Assembly (NCBI RefSeq): GCF_039543205.1
Contig: NZ_BAABJH010000002.1
Location: 186,001-250,000, forward strand
DNA: 64,000 bases
DNA from: Flaviramulus_B aquimarinus
GTDB lineage: Bacteria > Bacteroidota > Bacteroidia > Flavobacteriales > Flavobacteriaceae
Direction: 5' to 3'
A program made the position numbers and the translations under genes. Shown piece by piece: positions 1 through 8,454 of the stretch. The notes under the pieces were generated by a model, which had not been told where the DNA came from, did no database searches, and worked only from the letters and a program-made list of their open reading frames with translations. Position 1 is the stretch's first letter, and every line of letters begins with the position of its first letter.

Positions 1-337
1 TGGATTCTTAGCTCTCGGGGAAGTAGGGCACACCTACTCCAAAAATAAAATTAGACCCCCAAGGGGCGACGAAAGCGACGTGAAGGAATAACAACGTTTT
101 CTAAATTGTTCAAGAATTGAACCTTAACTTCTGTAAAATAATTATTTGCCGTTTTCATAATATTAACTCTAAATCGTCGGCTTTTAGCCCCTTTCGTTAA
201 TTAAATAATGCAATATTACACAAAAAATGCCAAGTAGCACAAGAGATGTTTTAAAAAAAAAATTCTTTTGCCTTTTTTTTAAAATTCTTTAGTTTTAATC
301 ATTAATATGACAACCTATAAAGGGCATCATATATAAT
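1..337. other. Left-edge intergenic region without supported gene
   Basis: No reading frame here looks like a known protein. The first ~110 bases are richer in G+C than the rest and hold a short CCCC-AA-GGGG palindrome near 56-65. A 35-codon minus-strand frame (51-158) has no recognisable homology. From 180 to 337 the sequence is A+T-rich and lies downstream of the gapN stop. A gene could be cut by the left edge, but nothing supports one. Confidence 0.4.
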
Positions 338-1930
338 TTATAAAATATAATCGGTACTAATAAAGTTTGATGTTTTCTTTTCTAATAATTCTTCAAGAAT
401 AGCATTATTATAGTCATTATCCTTAGAGGCTACAAATGTTCTTATTGAAAACGACCGTAACGCATCATGTACACTTAGTGTTCCAAATGCTGAATCTTTT
501 CGTCCTGTAAAAGGATATACATCGGGCCCACGCTGACAAGAACTGTTTAAATTTACGCGACATACTAAATTAACAAGTGTATCAATTAATGGCGATAAGG
601 TTGTTACATTTTTTCCAAACAAACTGACTTGTTGTCCGTAATTAGATTCTGCCATATCGTCTAATGGTTCTTCAATATCAGAAAAAGAAACCACTGGCAC
701 CACAGGTCCAAATTGTTCTTCTTTAAAAACCCGCATATCTTTAGTTACAGGATATAAAACTGCTGGAAATATAAAATTTTCAGATGTTTCGCCTCCTTTT
801 TTATTTAAAACGCTAGCACCTTTTTCTTTGGCATCATCAATTAATTCTTGAATATATGCTGGTTTATCTGCTTCTGGCAAGGGTGTTAATTTAGAACCTG
901 ATTCCCACGGGTTTCCAAATTTAAGCTGGTCTACTTTAAAAGCAAATCGTCTGTTAAATTCTTCTACTACAGACTCGTGAACATATAATACTTTTAATGC
1001 GGTACAACGTTGTCCGTTAAACGATAAAGATCCTGCAATGCATTCTTCGACTGCTAAATCTAAATCGGCATCTGGCAATACTATTGCTGGGTTTTTAGCT
1101 TCTAAACCTAAAACCATACGTAATCTGTTTCCTTTAGGGTGCTGAGCTTGTAATGCATTTGCTGATTTACTATTTCCTATCAAAGCCAAAACATCAATTT
1201 TACCTGATTTCATTATTGGTGACGCTAACACACGACCACGACCATAAACAATATTTACCACGCCTTTTGGAAAACTTTTTTGAAAAGCTTCCAATAATGG
1301 TGAAATAAGTAAAACACCTATTTTTGCTGGTTTAAAAACAACAGGGTTCCCCATAATTAAAGCCGGAATCAATAAGGTAAAGGTTTCATTTAAAGGGTAG
1401 TTATAAGGCCCTAAACACAGCACAACGCCAAGCGGGCCACGACGAATGTGCGCATATACGCCTGAGTTTTTCTCAAACTTAGCGGAACCTCTATCTATTT
1501 GCTTGTAGGCTTCAATGGTATCGTTAATATAATCTACGGTTCTATCAAATTCTTTTTCTGAATCTGGAAGGTTTTTTCCAATTTCCCACATAAGAAGTTT
1601 AACGACTTCCGCGCGTTTGGTTTTCATTTCTTCCACAAACTTTTCCATACAAGCAATTCTATCAATGACTTTCATGGTAGGCCATAAACCTTGCCCTTTT
1701 CCGTAAGCTAAAGTTGCAGAATCCAAAGCGTCTAATGCTTCTTTTTCGCCTAATTGCGGAATGGTTCCTAAGAGTGTTGGTTTATAACTTTTTGTAGATG
1801 ATATTGTAGAATAAACTTCTGCCGTTTCTCCTTCCCATTGCTTTAACTCACCATCTACTAAATAAGTAGATTGATGTAAAAGTGAATCTATTTTATATGA
1901 TTTTGGAATTTCGGTAAAGGACTTTTTCAT
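338..1930 (-). CDS. gapN: NADP-dependent glyceraldehyde-3-phosphate dehydrogenase (GapN-type aldehyde dehydrogenase)
   Basis: Non-phosphorylating oxidation of glyceraldehyde-3-phosphate to 3-phosphoglycerate with NADP+, a cytoplasmic by-pass of glycolytic ATP formation. The 530-residue protein has the aldehyde dehydrogenase superfamily pattern: oxyanion-hole Asn in LGPYNYPLN (N177), general base Glu in LGLEAKNP (E277) and nucleophilic Cys in FNGQRCTA (C309). The C-terminal CQRGPDVYPFTGRKDSA block is characteristic of the plant/bacterial GapN branch rather than of generic aldehyde dehydrogenases. It stands alone, downstream of the ilvC terminator and in the same orientation. The ATG start gives a normal N terminus without signal peptide. 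The substrate is inferred from the subfamily motif. Confidence 0.85.
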   Translation of the reverse strand: MKKSFTEIPKSYKIDSLLHQSTYLVDGELKQWEGETAEVYSTISSTKSYKPTLLGTIPQLGEKEALDALDSATLAYGKGQGLWPTMKVIDRIACMEKFVEEMKTKRAEVVKLLMWEIGKNLPDSEKEFDRTVDYINDTIEAYKQIDRGSAKFEKNSGVYAHIRRGPLGVVLCLGPYNYPLNETFTLLIPALIMGNPVVFKPAKIGVLLISPLLEAFQKSFPKGVVNIVYGRGRVLASPIMKSGKIDVLALIGNSKSANALQAQHPKGNRLRMVLGLEAKNPAIVLPDADLDLAVEECIAGSLSFNGQRCTALKVLYVHESVVEEFNRRFAFKVDQLKFGNPWESGSKLTPLPEADKPAYIQELIDDAKEKGASVLNKKGGETSENFIFPAVLYPVTKDMRVFKEEQFGPVVPVVSFSDIEEPLDDMAESNYGQQVSLFGKNVTTLSPLIDTLVNLVCRVNLNSSCQRGPDVYPFTGRKDSAFGTLSVHDALRSFSIRTFVASKDNDYNNAILEELLEKKTSNFISTDYIL

Positions 1931-2161
1931 TATGAGAAGGTTTTGGTTAATTCTAATATAGGTGCTTTTTCTATATTTTAGGTTAATTCATTAATATCAA
2001 AGTAAAGAAAAATAACCTAGAACTGGTGTATAAAACCCCTTTTAAATTCTAGGGTAAAAACAAAAACGATTTCGCACTAACAAACAAAAAACAGTAAAGA
2101 CTAAAGAATTTTACATCAAAATCTTAAATAAATCCGGTTTGTTACACAAGGTATCTTAAAT
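1931..2161. other. A+T-rich spacer upstream of gapN
   Basis: The stretch between the ilvC terminator and the gapN start holds no reading frame of note. On the minus strand a box TTACTTTG near 1996-2003 differs by one base from the Bacteroidota -7 consensus TAnnTTTG and could be the gapN promoter. No convincing -33 box is seen. Confidence 0.3.
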
Positions 2162-2200
2162 AAAAAAACCTGTCAAAATAATACTATCTGACAGGTTTTT
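2162..2200 (-). terminator. Intrinsic terminator after ilvC
   Basis: CCTGTCA (2169-2175) pairs with TGACAGG (2189-2195). Read on the minus strand the stem is followed by a T run (complement of 2163-2168), about 35 bases past the ilvC stop. It closes the ilvDBNC transcript, so no ilvA or leu genes are co-transcribed here. Confidence 0.8.
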
Positions 2201-2232
2201 AAAAATATAGTTTAGTTTAGTTGTACTTGCTG

Positions 2233-3708
2233 CTATACTATTGGCTTCATAGCCGTCATAGATGCTCTTAAAAAAGAACCCACTTTTTCAACTTGGTGTT
2301 CTCTTAATGCTTTGTTTACTTCAATTAATTTTGCATTATCAACACCTGAGCCGTTATCTTTAGCATATGCTGTTCCTATGATATCAGTATCAACAGTTTT
2401 CATAAAATCTGCTAATAAAGGTTTACAGGCATGATCGAATAAATAACATCCGTACTCAGCAGTATCAGAAATTACACTGTTCATTTCATACAATTTACGT
2501 CTTGCAATCGTGTTTGCAATAAGAGGTGTTTCATGTAAAGACTCGTAGTATGCTGATGCATCAATAATTCCAGAATCCGTCATAGCCTCAAAAGCAAGTT
2601 CTACTCCTGCTCTAACCATAGCTACCATTAAAACACCGTTATCATAATACTCTTGCTCCGAGATTTCAACATCTCCTGCTGGTGTTTTTTCAAAAGCCGT
2701 TTCTGCTGTTGCAGCTCTCCATCCTAATAAATTAGCATCATCGTTAGCCCAATCTTCCATCATACCTTGAGAAAAACGCCCCTCAATAATATCATCCATA
2801 TGCTTTTGGAATAACGGACGCATAATATCTTTTAATTCTTCTGATAATTCAAAAGCTTTAATTTTTGCTGTATTAGAAAGACGATCCATCATGTTGGTTA
2901 TCCCGCCGTATTTAAGACCTTCTGTAATGGTTTCCCATCCGTATTGAATTAATTTTGAAGCATATCCTGCATCGATTCCTTTTTCAATCATTTTATCGAA
3001 ACATAAAATAGAACCTGTTTGAAGTAAGCCACATAAAATGGTTTGCTCTCCCATTAAATCCGATTTTACCTCAGCAATAAAAGACGATGCTAAAACACCT
3101 GCTCTATCGCCACCTGTTGCAACGGCATATGCTTTTGCTTGTGCCCAACCTTTGCCTTCAGGGTCATTTTCTTCATGAACTGCAATTAATGTTGGCACAC
3201 CAAATCCTCTTTTATATTCTTCTCTTACTTCAGTACCAGGACATTTAGGCGCTACCATAATAACCGTTAAGTCTTCACGAATTTGCATACCTTCTTCAAC
3301 AATATTAAATCCATGAGAATATGATAATGTTGCTCCTTTTTTCATTAGAGGCATTACAGCATTTACTGCATTGGTATGCTGTTTGTCTGGTGTTAAGTTT
3401 AACACTAAATCAGCTGTTGGAATTAACTCTTGGTAGTTCCCAACTGTAAAACCGTTTTCTGACGCATTTAAAAAAGATTGACGTTTTTCTGCAATTGCAG
3501 CATCACGCAATGCATAAGAGATATCTAAACCAGAATCTCTCATGTTAAGTCCTTGGTTTAAACCTTGGGCACCACATCCTACGACAACTATTTTTTTACC
3601 TTTTAAAGCGTTTACTCCATCTGTAAATTCTGAAGCGTCCATAAATCTACACTTCGATAACTGATTTAATTTATCTCTTAGTGATAGTGTGTTAAAATAA
3701 TTTCCCAT
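2233..3708 (-). CDS. ilvC: Ketol-acid reductoisomerase (NADP+), class II
   Basis: Catalyses the NADPH- and Mg2+-dependent isomerisation and reduction of acetolactate or acetohydroxybutyrate, the second step of valine and isoleucine synthesis. The 491-residue length marks the long class II form with duplicated C-terminal knotted domain, against ~330 residues for class I. A Rossmann motif VVVGCGAQG lies near residues 41-49, and metal-binding acidic residues lie in the LMGEQTILCG block. It is last in ilvD-ilvB-ilvN-ilvC, 16 bases after ilvN, and is followed by a strong terminator. It shares the probable attenuator upstream of ilvD. Confidence 0.97.
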   Translation of the reverse strand: MGNYFNTLSLRDKLNQLSKCRFMDASEFTDGVNALKGKKIVVVGCGAQGLNQGLNMRDSGLDISYALRDAAIAEKRQSFLNASENGFTVGNYQELIPTADLVLNLTPDKQHTNAVNAVMPLMKKGATLSYSHGFNIVEEGMQIREDLTVIMVAPKCPGTEVREEYKRGFGVPTLIAVHEENDPEGKGWAQAKAYAVATGGDRAGVLASSFIAEVKSDLMGEQTILCGLLQTGSILCFDKMIEKGIDAGYASKLIQYGWETITEGLKYGGITNMMDRLSNTAKIKAFELSEELKDIMRPLFQKHMDDIIEGRFSQGMMEDWANDDANLLGWRAATAETAFEKTPAGDVEISEQEYYDNGVLMVAMVRAGVELAFEAMTDSGIIDASAYYESLHETPLIANTIARRKLYEMNSVISDTAEYGCYLFDHACKPLLADFMKTVDTDIIGTAYAKDNGSGVDNAKLIEVNKALREHQVEKVGSFLRASMTAMKPIV

Positions 3709-3724
3709 TTTAATTTAATTGTTA

Positions 3725-4258
3725 TTATTGGTTATTGAATGCTGAAAGCATTTCAGTTATTTTCATTTCATCTTTAGTGACTGCAATACGTCCTGAACGC
3801 ACAAATTGCATAATGCCAAACATATTCAAATCTCTTCTTAGAGATTCAATTTCGTTTCTCATGCCAGATTTTTCAAGCACAAAAAACTCTTTATTAACGG
3901 TAACGATATTAGAGTCGCTTTCCTTTATTATATTCTGAATTTGAGGTTCATTAAATAACAAATCGGATTTTATTTTAAACATACAAGACTCCGTAAATAT
4001 GGTTTCTTCTTCTGTATGATAATATGCTCTAATCGTTTCAACTTGTTTTTCAATTTGCTTAACAATTTTAATAGCGTTTGTTTCTGTTATTTCTACAACA
4101 ATAACAAAACGGTTTACACCATCAATCTCCGACTGTGATGTTGTTAAACTTTCAATATTGATATGTCTACGTTGAAATATTGCTGATATCCTGTTTAATA
4201 ACCCAATGTTATTTTCGGTATAAACAGATATTGTGAATGTCTTTATATCTTCGCTCAT
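3725..4258 (-). CDS. ilvN: Acetolactate synthase regulatory (small) subunit
   Basis: Regulatory partner of IlvB that confers valine feedback inhibition. The 177-residue protein starts with an ACT domain (about residues 8-80; FTISVYTENNIGLLNRIS) and has the C-terminal small-subunit domain that activates the catalytic subunit. It sits 79 bases after ilvB and 16 before ilvC, which fits translation from one mRNA. Annotators often call this family ilvH or ilvN; N is used because it is the only small subunit seen. Confidence 0.95.
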   Translation of the reverse strand: MSEDIKTFTISVYTENNIGLLNRISAIFQRRHINIESLTTSQSEIDGVNRFVIVVEITETNAIKIVKQIEKQVETIRAYYHTEEETIFTESCMFKIKSDLLFNEPQIQNIIKESDSNIVTVNKEFFVLEKSGMRNEIESLRRDLNMFGIMQFVRSGRIAVTKDEMKITEMLSAFNNQ

Positions 4259-4337
4259 TATTTTTAAGATATTAGAGAATCGATTTATATTGATTTAATT
4301 ATAAATCAACCACATCTGGTTTCTTTTTTCTATTTTG

Positions 4338-6038
4338 TTAACTTAAACGGATATCCGAAACCGATGCCCCTGAAGGAATCATTGGAAATACGTTATCTTC
4401 TTTTTCTACACAAACCTCTAAGAAATAAGATTCTTTTGAAGCCATCATTTCTTTTACTGCTTCTGCTAATTCTTCGCGCTTTGTTACTTTTTTAGCTTTA
4501 ATGTAATAGCCTTCTGCAATAGCTATAAAATTTGGATTAGTCATTTCGGTAGAGGCGTAACGTTTATCGAAAAACAGTTGTTGCCATTGACGTACCATAC
4601 CTAAAAACTCATTATTTAACACCACAATTTTAACTGCTGCTTTTTGCTGAAAAATGGTTCCTAATTCTTGAATGTTCATTTGGTAACCACCATCACCAAT
4701 AATGGCAACCACTTCGCGATTTGGCTCAGCCATTTTAGCGCCTATAGCCGCAGGAAGTGCAAACCCCATGGTGCCTAGTCCACCTGATGTTATATTACTT
4801 TTTGTAAGATTAAAATCGGCATATCTACAAGCAATCATTTGATGTTGTCCAACATCGGACACAATTGCTGCATTACCTTCACTTTCAATATTTATTTGTT
4901 TTAAAACCTCACCCATAGTCAATCCTTCTTTGGTAGGATTGATATCATCTTTAATGACTTTTTCAAATTCAATGGCGTATAAATCTTTAAATTCCTGTAG
5001 CCATGATTCATGTGAGTTTTTATTTAAAGCATCAAAAAGCATGACTAAACTTTCTTTTGAATCTCCTAAAACAGCAACATCTGTTTTAACATTTTTATCA
5101 ATTTCCGCAGGGTCAATATCAAAATGAATAATTTTAGCTTGCTTTGCATAAGTGTTTAAATCGCCTGTAACACGGTCATCAAAACGCATGCCTATTGCAA
5201 TTAACACATCACACTCATTGGTTAATTTATTTGGTGCATAATTACCGTGCATACCAACCATACCTATATTTAATGGATGTGATGTTGGTAGTGCAGAAGC
5301 CCCTAAAATAGTCCACGAAGCAGGGATTCCAGCTTTTTCTATAATGGCTTTAAGTTCTGCTTCAGCTTGACCTAAGATAATACCTTGTCCCCAAACAATC
5401 ATGGGTTTTTTAGCCTTATTGATTAATTCTGCAGCAGCATTAATAGATGCTTGGCTTGTCTTAGGTATTGGATTATAACTTCTTACCCCTTTACATTTTT
5501 CATATTTATAATCTAACTCAGAAACTTGAGCATCTTTAGTAATATCAACTAACACAGGTCCCGGTCGACCGCTTTTTGCAATATAAAAAGCTTTTGCAAT
5601 CGCACCTGGAATATCTTCTGCTTTGGTTATCTGGCAATTCCATTTAGTAACTGGTGTTGAGATACCAACAATATCTGTTTCTTGAAATGCATCACTTCCC
5701 AATAAATGAGAAAACACTTGACCTGTAATACACACTAATGGTGTAGAATCTATTTGTGCATCTGCTATTCCTGTAATTAAATTAGTTGCTCCTGGTCCTG
5801 AAGTTGCCATAGCAACACCTACTTTACCAGAAATACGCGCATAACCTTGAGCCGCGTGTGCCGCACCTTGCTCATGGCGCGTTAATACGTGATGAATTTG
5901 ATCTTGAAATTTATATAATTCATCATAAACAGGCATTATAGCTCCTCCTGGATATCCATAAAGAATATCAACACCTTCTGCCATCAAACTTCTTACTATA
6001 GCTTCGCTACCTGTTATGCGTTGTGTTTTTTCTGCCAC
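4338..6038 (-). CDS. ilvB: Acetolactate synthase catalytic (large) subunit
   Basis: Thiamine-diphosphate enzyme condensing two pyruvates, or pyruvate and 2-oxobutyrate, at the branch point of valine, leucine and isoleucine synthesis. The 566-residue protein has the three-domain layout of the family: N-terminal pyrimidine-binding domain with catalytic Glu (E56 in RHEQGAAHAA), central FAD-binding domain, and C-terminal pyrophosphate-binding domain with the GDGGYQMN motif near residue 450. It is preceded by a 100-base gap with two hairpins (6075-6122) after ilvD and followed by ilvN. Confidence 0.97.
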   Translation of the reverse strand: MAEKTQRITGSEAIVRSLMAEGVDILYGYPGGAIMPVYDELYKFQDQIHHVLTRHEQGAAHAAQGYARISGKVGVAMATSGPGATNLITGIADAQIDSTPLVCITGQVFSHLLGSDAFQETDIVGISTPVTKWNCQITKAEDIPGAIAKAFYIAKSGRPGPVLVDITKDAQVSELDYKYEKCKGVRSYNPIPKTSQASINAAAELINKAKKPMIVWGQGIILGQAEAELKAIIEKAGIPASWTILGASALPTSHPLNIGMVGMHGNYAPNKLTNECDVLIAIGMRFDDRVTGDLNTYAKQAKIIHFDIDPAEIDKNVKTDVAVLGDSKESLVMLFDALNKNSHESWLQEFKDLYAIEFEKVIKDDINPTKEGLTMGEVLKQINIESEGNAAIVSDVGQHQMIACRYADFNLTKSNITSGGLGTMGFALPAAIGAKMAEPNREVVAIIGDGGYQMNIQELGTIFQQKAAVKIVVLNNEFLGMVRQWQQLFFDKRYASTEMTNPNFIAIAEGYYIKAKKVTKREELAEAVKEMMASKESYFLEVCVEKEDNVFPMIPSGASVSDIRLS

Positions 6039-6074
6039 GTCTTATTTTTTATTAATTGTTCTTGTTTTCATAAT

Positions 6075-6122
6075 TCTCAATATTTTGAGATTTCTGTCCC
6101 AAATACTATGGGATTTCAGAAA
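6075..6122 (-). other. Tandem hairpins in the ilvD-ilvB gap
   Basis: TCTCAA (6075-6080) pairs with TTGAGA (6085-6090). Directly beside it TTTCTG (6091-6096) pairs with CAGAAA (6117-6122), with an inner TCCCA/TGGGA. Neither has a T run on the minus strand, so they look like processing or stability elements within the ilv mRNA rather than terminators. The role is inferred. Confidence 0.45.
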
Positions 6123-6138
6123 TGAAAAACCCTAAATT

Positions 6139-7824
6139 TTATGCATCTGTTACACAGCCTTTTGAAGCCGATGCTACCGATTTTGCATATTTAAATAATA
6201 TGCCTTTTTTGTGTTTTAACTCTGGTGCAACCCATTGCGATTTTCGTTCTGTTAATTCTTCATCAGAAAGTAATACGTTAATGGAATTATCTTCTGCACT
6301 AATTTTAATTTTATCGCCTGTTTTTAGCAATCCTATAGTGCCTCCATCTTGAGCTTCGGGTGTAATGTGTCCCACAACAAAGCCATGTGTTCCTCCAGAA
6401 AAACGACCATCGGTAATTAATGCGACTGATTTTCCTAAACCGGCTCCCATGATTAATGAGGTTGGTTTTAACATTTCTGGCATTCCTGGACCACCTTTTG
6501 GGCCTACATAACGAATGACGACAACATCACCTTTTTCTACTTCACCGTTTGAAATTCCTGTGTTAGCAGCTTGCTCGCCATCATATACAACAGCTTTGCC
6601 TTCAAACAACAAACCTTCATTTCCTGATATTTTTGCAACAGCACCTTCTGTTGCTAAATTTCCATACAAAATCTGTAGATTTCCTGAAGATTTTAAAGCT
6701 TTATCTTTTGGATAAATAACATCTTGACTATCTTTTTCAAATACAAGTGGCTCAACATTTTCTAAATTTTCAGCTAATGTTTTCCCTGTTACTGTTAAAC
6801 AATCGCCATGTAAATAACCATTATCCAATAAATATTTCATTACTGCTGGTGTTCCACCAATACCGTGAACATCTTCCATCAAGTATTTTCCACTCGGTTT
6901 CAAATCGGCTATTAAAGGTGTTCTGTCGCTAACACGCTGAAAATCCTCTAATGTAAACTCAATATCTGCTGCATGTGCAATAGCTAAGAAATGCAATACC
7001 GCATTTGTAGACCCTCCTAAAGCATTTACAAGTGCAATAGCATTTTCAATAGATTTTTTAGAAATAATATCTAATGGTTTTAAATCTAATTCTAAAAGGT
7101 TTTTAATAGCTATAGCTGTTCTTTCGCTTTCTGATAATTTATTTGGATTTTCTGCAGGAATAGATGAATTATAGGGTAATGCAAACCCCATACATTCAAT
7201 GGCTGAAGCCATAGTATTTGCGGTATACATTCCACCACAAGCACCGGCACCTGGAATGGCGCTTTTTATAATATCTCTATACTCATCCTCATCAATTTCG
7301 CCAGCCACTTTTTGGCCTAAAGCTTCAAAAGCAGAAACAATATTTAACTTTCTACCTTTATAATTCCCTGAGGCTATAGTCCCTCCATACATCATAATCG
7401 ATGGGCGATTTAAACGCAACATAGCAATAACAGCACCTGGCATATTCTTATCACAACCAACTACAGAAATAAGCGCATCATAACTTTGAGCATTCATAAC
7501 CGTTTCTATAGAATCTGCAATAATATCTCTAGAGGCTAAAGAATAATTCATACCTGAAGTCCCCATTGAAATACCATCACTAACACCAATAGTATTAAAT
7601 CCTAAACCAACTAAATCAGCTATTTTGCATTCAATCTTAACTTCGGCAGCTAAACCATTTAAATGCATGTTACACGGATTTCCGTCATAGCCCGTACTAG
7701 CAATACCTACTTGGGCTTTTTTCATATCCTCATCAGTCAATCCTACAGCGTATAACATGGCTTGAGATGCTGGCTGAGACTCATCTTGTGTTAATCTTTT
7801 ACTATGTTTATTAAGTTCTTTCAT
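6139..7824 (-). CDS. ilvD: Dihydroxy-acid dehydratase
   Basis: Fe-S enzyme that dehydrates 2,3-dihydroxy acids to 2-oxo acids, the third step of branched-chain amino acid synthesis. In the 561-residue protein the three expected cluster cysteines are visible: C51 (GNPCNMHL), C124 (VGCDKNMPG) and C196 (GAGACGGMYTANTM). A GGTHGFVVGH block is near the C terminus. It is the first gene of ilvDBNC. The upstream region carries a short leader reading frame rich in Leu, Val and Ile codons and a weak hairpin plus U tract, pointing to attenuation control. Confidence 0.97.
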   Translation of the reverse strand: MKELNKHSKRLTQDESQPASQAMLYAVGLTDEDMKKAQVGIASTGYDGNPCNMHLNGLAAEVKIECKIADLVGLGFNTIGVSDGISMGTSGMNYSLASRDIIADSIETVMNAQSYDALISVVGCDKNMPGAVIAMLRLNRPSIMMYGGTIASGNYKGRKLNIVSAFEALGQKVAGEIDEDEYRDIIKSAIPGAGACGGMYTANTMASAIECMGFALPYNSSIPAENPNKLSESERTAIAIKNLLELDLKPLDIISKKSIENAIALVNALGGSTNAVLHFLAIAHAADIEFTLEDFQRVSDRTPLIADLKPSGKYLMEDVHGIGGTPAVMKYLLDNGYLHGDCLTVTGKTLAENLENVEPLVFEKDSQDVIYPKDKALKSSGNLQILYGNLATEGAVAKISGNEGLLFEGKAVVYDGEQAANTGISNGEVEKGDVVVIRYVGPKGGPGMPEMLKPTSLIMGAGLGKSVALITDGRFSGGTHGFVVGHITPEAQDGGTIGLLKTGDKIKISAEDNSINVLLSDEELTERKSQWVAPELKHKKGILFKYAKSVASASKGCVTDA

Positions 7825-7894
7825 ATTTATTACAGAAAAAATCGCTTATCTTTATTATTGATGATTATTTTATTACTTTTTTAAGATTTTTAAC

Positions 7895-7922
7895 AAAAAA
7901 TCCTCAATTTGCTTAAAATAGG
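7895..7922 (-). promoter_or_regulatory. Candidate attenuator hairpin of the ilv leader
   Basis: On the minus strand, after the leader peptide stop, CCT...AGG (7901-7921) with three inner A/T pairs forms a weak stem followed by a run of six T (7895-7900). It lies about 70 bases before the ilvD start. A competing pairing between GAGG at the end of the leader frame and CCT just after its stop is possible. The stem is weak, so this is a candidate only. Confidence 0.35.
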
Positions 7923-7946
7923 CTTCGAAATTAATTTATTAGGTTT

Positions 7947-8003
7947 TTATACGGTTTCCTCTTTATTATTTATGGTTAAACTCACAACCATTAAAAACAT
8001 CAT
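7947..8003 (-). CDS. Putative ilv operon leader peptide (18 aa)
   Basis: A short frame MMFLMVVSLTINNKEETV starts with two ATG codons 179 bases before ilvD. Codons 4-11 read Leu-Met-Val-Val-Ser-Leu-Thr-Ile, so four of the eight intervening residues plus Ile are the operon's end products. This is the arrangement of ribosome-mediated attenuators of ilv operons. No Shine-Dalgarno is visible, which is normal for this phylum. The composition and the downstream hairpin/U tract support the call; no comparative data were available. Confidence 0.5.
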   Translation of the reverse strand: MMFLMVVSLTINNKEETV

Positions 8004-8076
8004 AAACCACTATTTTACAGATATTTAGATTGTTTTTTTTATGATGTTCAAAAATGAAAAAATAATGCATAAAAAA

Positions 8077-8106
8077 AGCCTTCAGTTTTAAGAAGGCTGT
8101 TTTTAT
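8077..8106. terminator. Bidirectional terminator-like hairpin in a divergent intergenic region
   Basis: AGCCTTC (8077-8083) pairs with GAAGGCT (8092-8098). It is followed by GTTTTTATTT on the plus strand and preceded by seven A, so it has a T run on either strand. It lies between the divergently transcribed ilvD and metK, where no annotated transcript should end. It may insulate the two promoters or end a small RNA. Confidence 0.6.
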
Positions 8107-8139
8107 TTATTTTTAGTTTAAATATAGCATTCTCTAGCC

Positions 8140-8160
8140 TTGTGATATATTCACAATGAC
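8140..8160. repeat. Possible degenerate REP-like palindrome
   Basis: TTGTGA-TATA-TTCACAATGAC is an imperfect palindrome ending in AATGAC, the same terminal motif as the elements near 42004 and 63335. It is in the ilvD-metK spacer and is probably a decayed copy. Confidence 0.3.
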
Positions 8161-8286
8161 AATAATAGAAATGATATTTAATAGTTGATGCTTCATTTTG
8201 TTATCACAAATATTTATTAATAAAACTTAATACTCAAAATTTTTATTAAAAAAGAAAAAATATATGTGCATACTCTTTTATTTTTT

Positions 8287-8294
8287 TACTTTTG
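8287..8294 (+). promoter_or_regulatory. metK -7 promoter box
   Basis: TACTTTTG matches the Bacteroidota -7 consensus TAnnTTTG exactly. The expected start point, about 8301-8303, falls just before the first stem of the SAM-II-type riboswitch, which supports both calls. The -33 box is weak (TGTG at 8265-8268, 18-base spacer). Confidence 0.6.
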
Positions 8295-8306
8295 CCATCA
8301 CAAATA

Positions 8307-8440
8307 ATAGAGGAAAGATTTGACTGATTGCAACCTCTTCTGAATTGTTTTTTGAATCGAAAGTTCCTGAAACACATTCAGAATTTAAAAAATGCTAAAG
8401 GCAGTGTAAACTTCCTTCGACGTTATCGTCAAATCTTACC
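8307..8440 (+). ncRNA. SAM-II-type (long-loop) riboswitch controlling metK
   Basis: Stem P1 is AGAGG (8309-8313) with CCTCT (8334-8338). Its loop carries GATTTGACTGATTGCAA, closely matching the conserved SAM-II loop (GAUUUaaC-n-GUAUUGCAA in the known class). The second conserved block GCTAAA is at 8394-8399. The pseudoknot is ACTG (8323-8326) with CAGT (8402-8405). Between P1 and GCTAAA an extra hairpin (CTGAAT 8340-8345 with ATTCAG 8376-8381) lengthens the usual short linker. Downstream, GTCAAATCT (8428-8436) is fully complementary to AGATTTGAC in the P1 loop, so ligand binding and this pairing are mutually exclusive. SAM control of a SAM synthetase fits the class. Confidence 0.8.
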
Positions 8441-8454
8441 ATAAAATATAAAAT

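Noticed and set aside
51..158. 35-codon minus-strand frame MKTANNYFTEVKVQF... at the left edge
   Set aside because: Too short, no recognisable family, no promoter. It could be a gene remnant but nothing supports it.
6122..6352. Plus-strand frame of 76 codons over the ilvD 3' end
   Set aside because: Antisense shadow of ilvD, without promoter or homology.
8307..8440. S-box (SAM-I) riboswitch as alternative reading of the metK leader
   Set aside because: AGAGG/CCTCT enclosing GATTTGACTGATTGCAA and the GCTAAA block fit the SAM-II pseudoknot; the four-way junction of SAM-I cannot be drawn.
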